In this document: positions 61,901 to 64,000 of the stretch, piece after piece
Layout of the letters: each line of letters starts with the position of its first letter
Position numbering within the stretch: the stretch's first letter is position 1
Assembly: GCF_949987535.1 (NCBI RefSeq)
Contig: NC_080075.1
Coordinates: 37,069,769-37,133,768 of the forward strand
Source: Balaenoptera acutorostrata
Lineage: Eukaryota > Chordata > Mammalia > Artiodactyla > Balaenopteridae
Direction of reading: 5' to 3'
DNA length: 64,000 bases
Translations under genes and position numbers: made by a program
Notes under the pieces: model-generated
Told to the model about the DNA's origin: nothing
The model's database searches: none
The model's input: the letters and a program-made list of their open reading frames with translations, nothing else

Positions 61901-62640
61901 TTGGTTAGAAAACAAAATTCTTTTGTTGGGTAACAGCACTCCAGTGAAACATGATCATAAAACCGGATTTTAAAGTATGTACCTACTGTGGGCTCAGTCA
62001 ACTTCAATAAAGTCATCTTTTTATATTCAGAGAGAGAATACTCTCTTTGGTTGCATGAATTTAACATGAAATCCCCTGCAGTAGTTCCCATCAAAAGCAG
62101 TACAAGACATCTAAATCCTCATTCACCTTATTGCTGAAGCTTAACTTTATGTTTAAACTTTATCTCCTACCTGTTACAGGCAGACATGCACATCCATGGA
62201 CACCCAAATACACATACAGGTATGTGCATTCCAAGAACCACGCGAATGAAATTGATCTGGATTCTTTCCATTTCATCCTAATTCCCTTTAGTCTGACTTT
62301 GCCACGAAGCCAAGCACTTAAGAGATTCAAATAAGTAAATCCAGGAAAATGGCTTCAACCCAGTGAAGAGGGAAGCCCAGCATGGGTTTCTAAAAGGCCC
62401 ACTGCCTTCTAGGCATCTTAAGACATTGTTCAGTTGGAATCCTAGTGGGTGTTTCTTCATGATCTCTTGAAAAGCCTCTAAGGGTAAGTAATAATAACAC
62501 TTTTTTATCTGCAGAGCAGGGTATTAGTGGCATGCTACTTCCACACATTCGAATGTCTAATCTACTTCTCTAATCTCAGTCCATTCACTGACCCTGTTTT
62601 ATGGAGGTGGCCAGGTGACAGGCAGCTAGGCAGCTGGTCT
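58940..62640. other. Unique intronic sequence
   Basis: Only simple A-rich runs and the CTCF-like motif are noted. The opposed open frames at 60339-60813 overlap each other on the two strands in the locally GC-rich part and have no recognisable domain. Confidence 0.45.
60627..60640 (+). promoter_or_regulatory. CTCF-like motif
   Basis: CCAGGAGAGGGCAG matches 13 of 14 positions of the CTCF core on the plus strand, in a locally G-rich stretch (60627-60665). It would point away from the motif at 22278-22291. Confidence 0.4.
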
Positions 62641-62661
62641 GGCAGAGAAAGAAGAAGGGGG

Positions 62662-62984
62662 GGCCTTCCCTGGTGGCGCAGTGGTTGAGAATCTGCCTGC
62701 CGATGCAGGGGACACGGGTTCGAGCCCTGGTCTGGGAAGATCCCACATGCCGCGGAGCAACTAGGCCCGTGAGCCACAATTACTGAGCCTGCGCGTCTGG
62801 AGCCTGTGCTCCGCAACAAGAGAGGCCACGATAGTGAGAGGCCCGCGCAGCGCGACAAAGAGTGGCCCCCGCTTGCCGCAACTAGAGGAAGCCCTCGCAC
62901 AGAAACGAAGACCCAACACAGCCAAAAATAAAAATAAATAAATAAATAATAATTAAAGGTGCTAATAATTAAAAAAAAAAAAAA
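62662..62984 (+). mobile_element. CHR-type SINE, short form, 170 bp from exon 7
   Basis: A short-form copy with a 14-bp perfect duplication, AAAGAAGAAGGGGG, at 62648-62661 and 62985-62998. It lies in intron 7 about 170 bases downstream of the exon 7 donor (in transcription order) and antisense to it. The tail ends in a run of about 17 A. Confidence 0.95.
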
Positions 62985-63151
62985 AAAGAAGAAGGGGGTC
63001 GAGAGGAATAAAATAAGATGAACCGGTTCTCATATTACACGGGGTTTGTGTTGTAGGAGAAACTGTATAAAGAGTCCCTCACCAGACATTTCTAATTTTT
63101 CAACCCTGAAAAATGACACAAGTAGCAAGAGAACAAGAACAGCCCTCCTAC

Positions 63152-63263
63152 CTTGCTCACTGCTGTTATCCCCACTGTGTGATGTGTGGCCCCCGCTGGA
63201 AGGGCCCGGGGTTCCTCCTGAGCGGGTAGATGCCGTGTCATCGTGATCTCTGTTCCAAGAGGG
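63152..63263 (-). CDS. MEIS1: MEIS1 exon 7 (linker between MEIS domain and homeodomain)
   Basis: This 112-nt internal exon encodes 37 complete codons plus the first base of a split glycine codon. It starts [13 protein letters not shown] and ends GDNSSEQ. On the minus strand the acceptor reads CCCTCACAG before CCC TCT TGG, and the donor reads CAAG followed by GTAGGA. The peptide is the Ser/Gly-rich linker that joins the N-terminal MEIS/PKNOX (PBX-binding) region to the homeodomain of this nuclear HOX/PBX cofactor. The signature RSGGTPG and GGHTSHSG is MEIS1; from memory MEIS2 has HSAGTPG and GGHASQSG at these places. The frame (phase 0 in, phase 1 out) joins exactly to the exon at 14594-14739. 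Exon 6 is not visible in the remaining 737 bases. The identification is from recalled family sequence, not from a database search. Confidence 0.97.
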
Positions 63264-64000
63264 CTGTGAGGGCACAAAGCAGACATCTGAATACAGTGGT
63301 CTGTTAACACGGTCCCGGCAGGGTCCCCTCGCACAGTGACAAAGTGGTGGAGGGCTGGAATGGACAAGCACGTCATCTTCCCCGTCCCCCTTCGCTAATG
63401 GTGCCGGCTCAGAGCTCCACTGGTGCATCTAAAATCTGCCAATTTCCCCTTCGAAGCTAAAATAATGTCTACCAATAGTTATTCTGTAAGTAACTGCATG
63501 CTTTATTACTAAGGAAAACCAAAACATTCCAGACAAAGAAGGGGGGAGGGGGGAAACCGCTGCCACTTCATTCTGACTGTATTTTTAATGTCAAGCAACC
63601 CTCTGACACAATAGTCTGCTACTCTAAAAGTGCAAAGTGAGAGTGGTGGTCTGTAACACTGCGGTGTGTAGAGGCTTCTGATTCATCCTAGAAGGCAAAC
63701 ATGGCAGAGCTTTTAAGACCTCACAATTAGGCCGGGGTCCATAACAGCTAGGATGTGTCAGCTGTTTGCCGGATGGTACATGGCAAATGGACCAGGCACG
63801 GGGACAAAAAGAAATGAGAATAACAATAGATTCACATGGACCGTGTACACTCAGCCCCATGCCGAGCCTTCTTGTACTATTGAAGGGAAAACAGATGTTG
63901 CTTCTTATCACTGGGTGCATTTGAAAGTATCATTCAGATAGGAAAAAACTGGCTGTAAATTAAATTCTTGGGGAAAACAATCATGGCGACTCTTCTCCCA
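63264..64000 (-). other. MEIS1: MEIS1 intron 6, 3' part
   Basis: This is the sequence upstream of exon 7 in transcription order. The 3' splice region is TTTGTGCCCTCACAG with a modest pyrimidine tract. The rest is unique intronic DNA with G-rich runs near 63541-63555. Exon 6, which should end with a Thr-Asp-Gln segment, was not found. I see no repeat or other gene here. Confidence 0.9.

Noticed and set aside
63152..63263. Assignment to MEIS2 or MEIS3 instead of MEIS1
   Set aside because: The residues [22 protein letters not shown] and KKRHKKR fit MEIS1 and differ from my recall of MEIS2; intact splice sites and phases exclude a processed pseudogene.

Overview
The window is eukaryotic, mammalian DNA that lies inside a single large gene. 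Two short coding exons are recognisable, both on the minus strand, and their translations together match the linker and the start of the TALE homeodomain of MEIS1. The exon at 63152-63263 is exon 7 and the exon at 14594-14739 is exon 8, using the usual human numbering. Everything else is intron: the 5' part of intron 8 (1-14593), all of intron 7 (14740-63151, about 48.4 kb) and the 3' part of intron 6 (63264-64000). No other gene, RNA gene, CRISPR array or prokaryotic feature is supported.

The host is most likely a whale or dolphin. Twelve tRNA-derived SINEs of the CHR-1/CHR-2 type (head GGCTTCCCTGGTGGCGCAG, tail of TAAA repeats) are scattered through the window. Seven are the short form with an internal deletion that I associate with cetaceans. 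I see no BovB or Bov-tA elements, which would be expected in a ruminant. Older mammalian repeats (L2, MIR, MER5) and six 5'-truncated L1 3' ends make up most of the rest of the recognisable repeats.

Layout from left to right: intron 8 with two SINEs, one MIR and one MER5 (1-14.6 kb); exon 8; a repeat-poor stretch (8.5-22.4 kb) with candidate regulatory blocks at 13.9-14.3, 17.1-17.3 and 17.9-18.7 kb; a repeat-rich stretch with nested MIR/L1/SINE insertions (20.3-31.2 kb); mixed unique DNA and L1s (31-49 kb) holding a perfect DR5 retinoic-acid-receptor-type site at 38379-38395; an L2/SINE-rich stretch (50-55 kb); a mostly unique stretch (55-62.6 kb) with a DR1/CCAAT/TATA-like cluster near 57.8 kb; a last SINE; then exon 7.

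MEIS1 is a homeodomain cofactor of HOX and PBX proteins, and its introns are known to hold developmental enhancers, including the interval associated with human restless legs syndrome. The useful content of this window is therefore the two exons, their splicing, and candidate cis-regulatory sites. The enhancer calls rest on motifs only, since no alignment could be run. I found no sign of a new multi-gene system.
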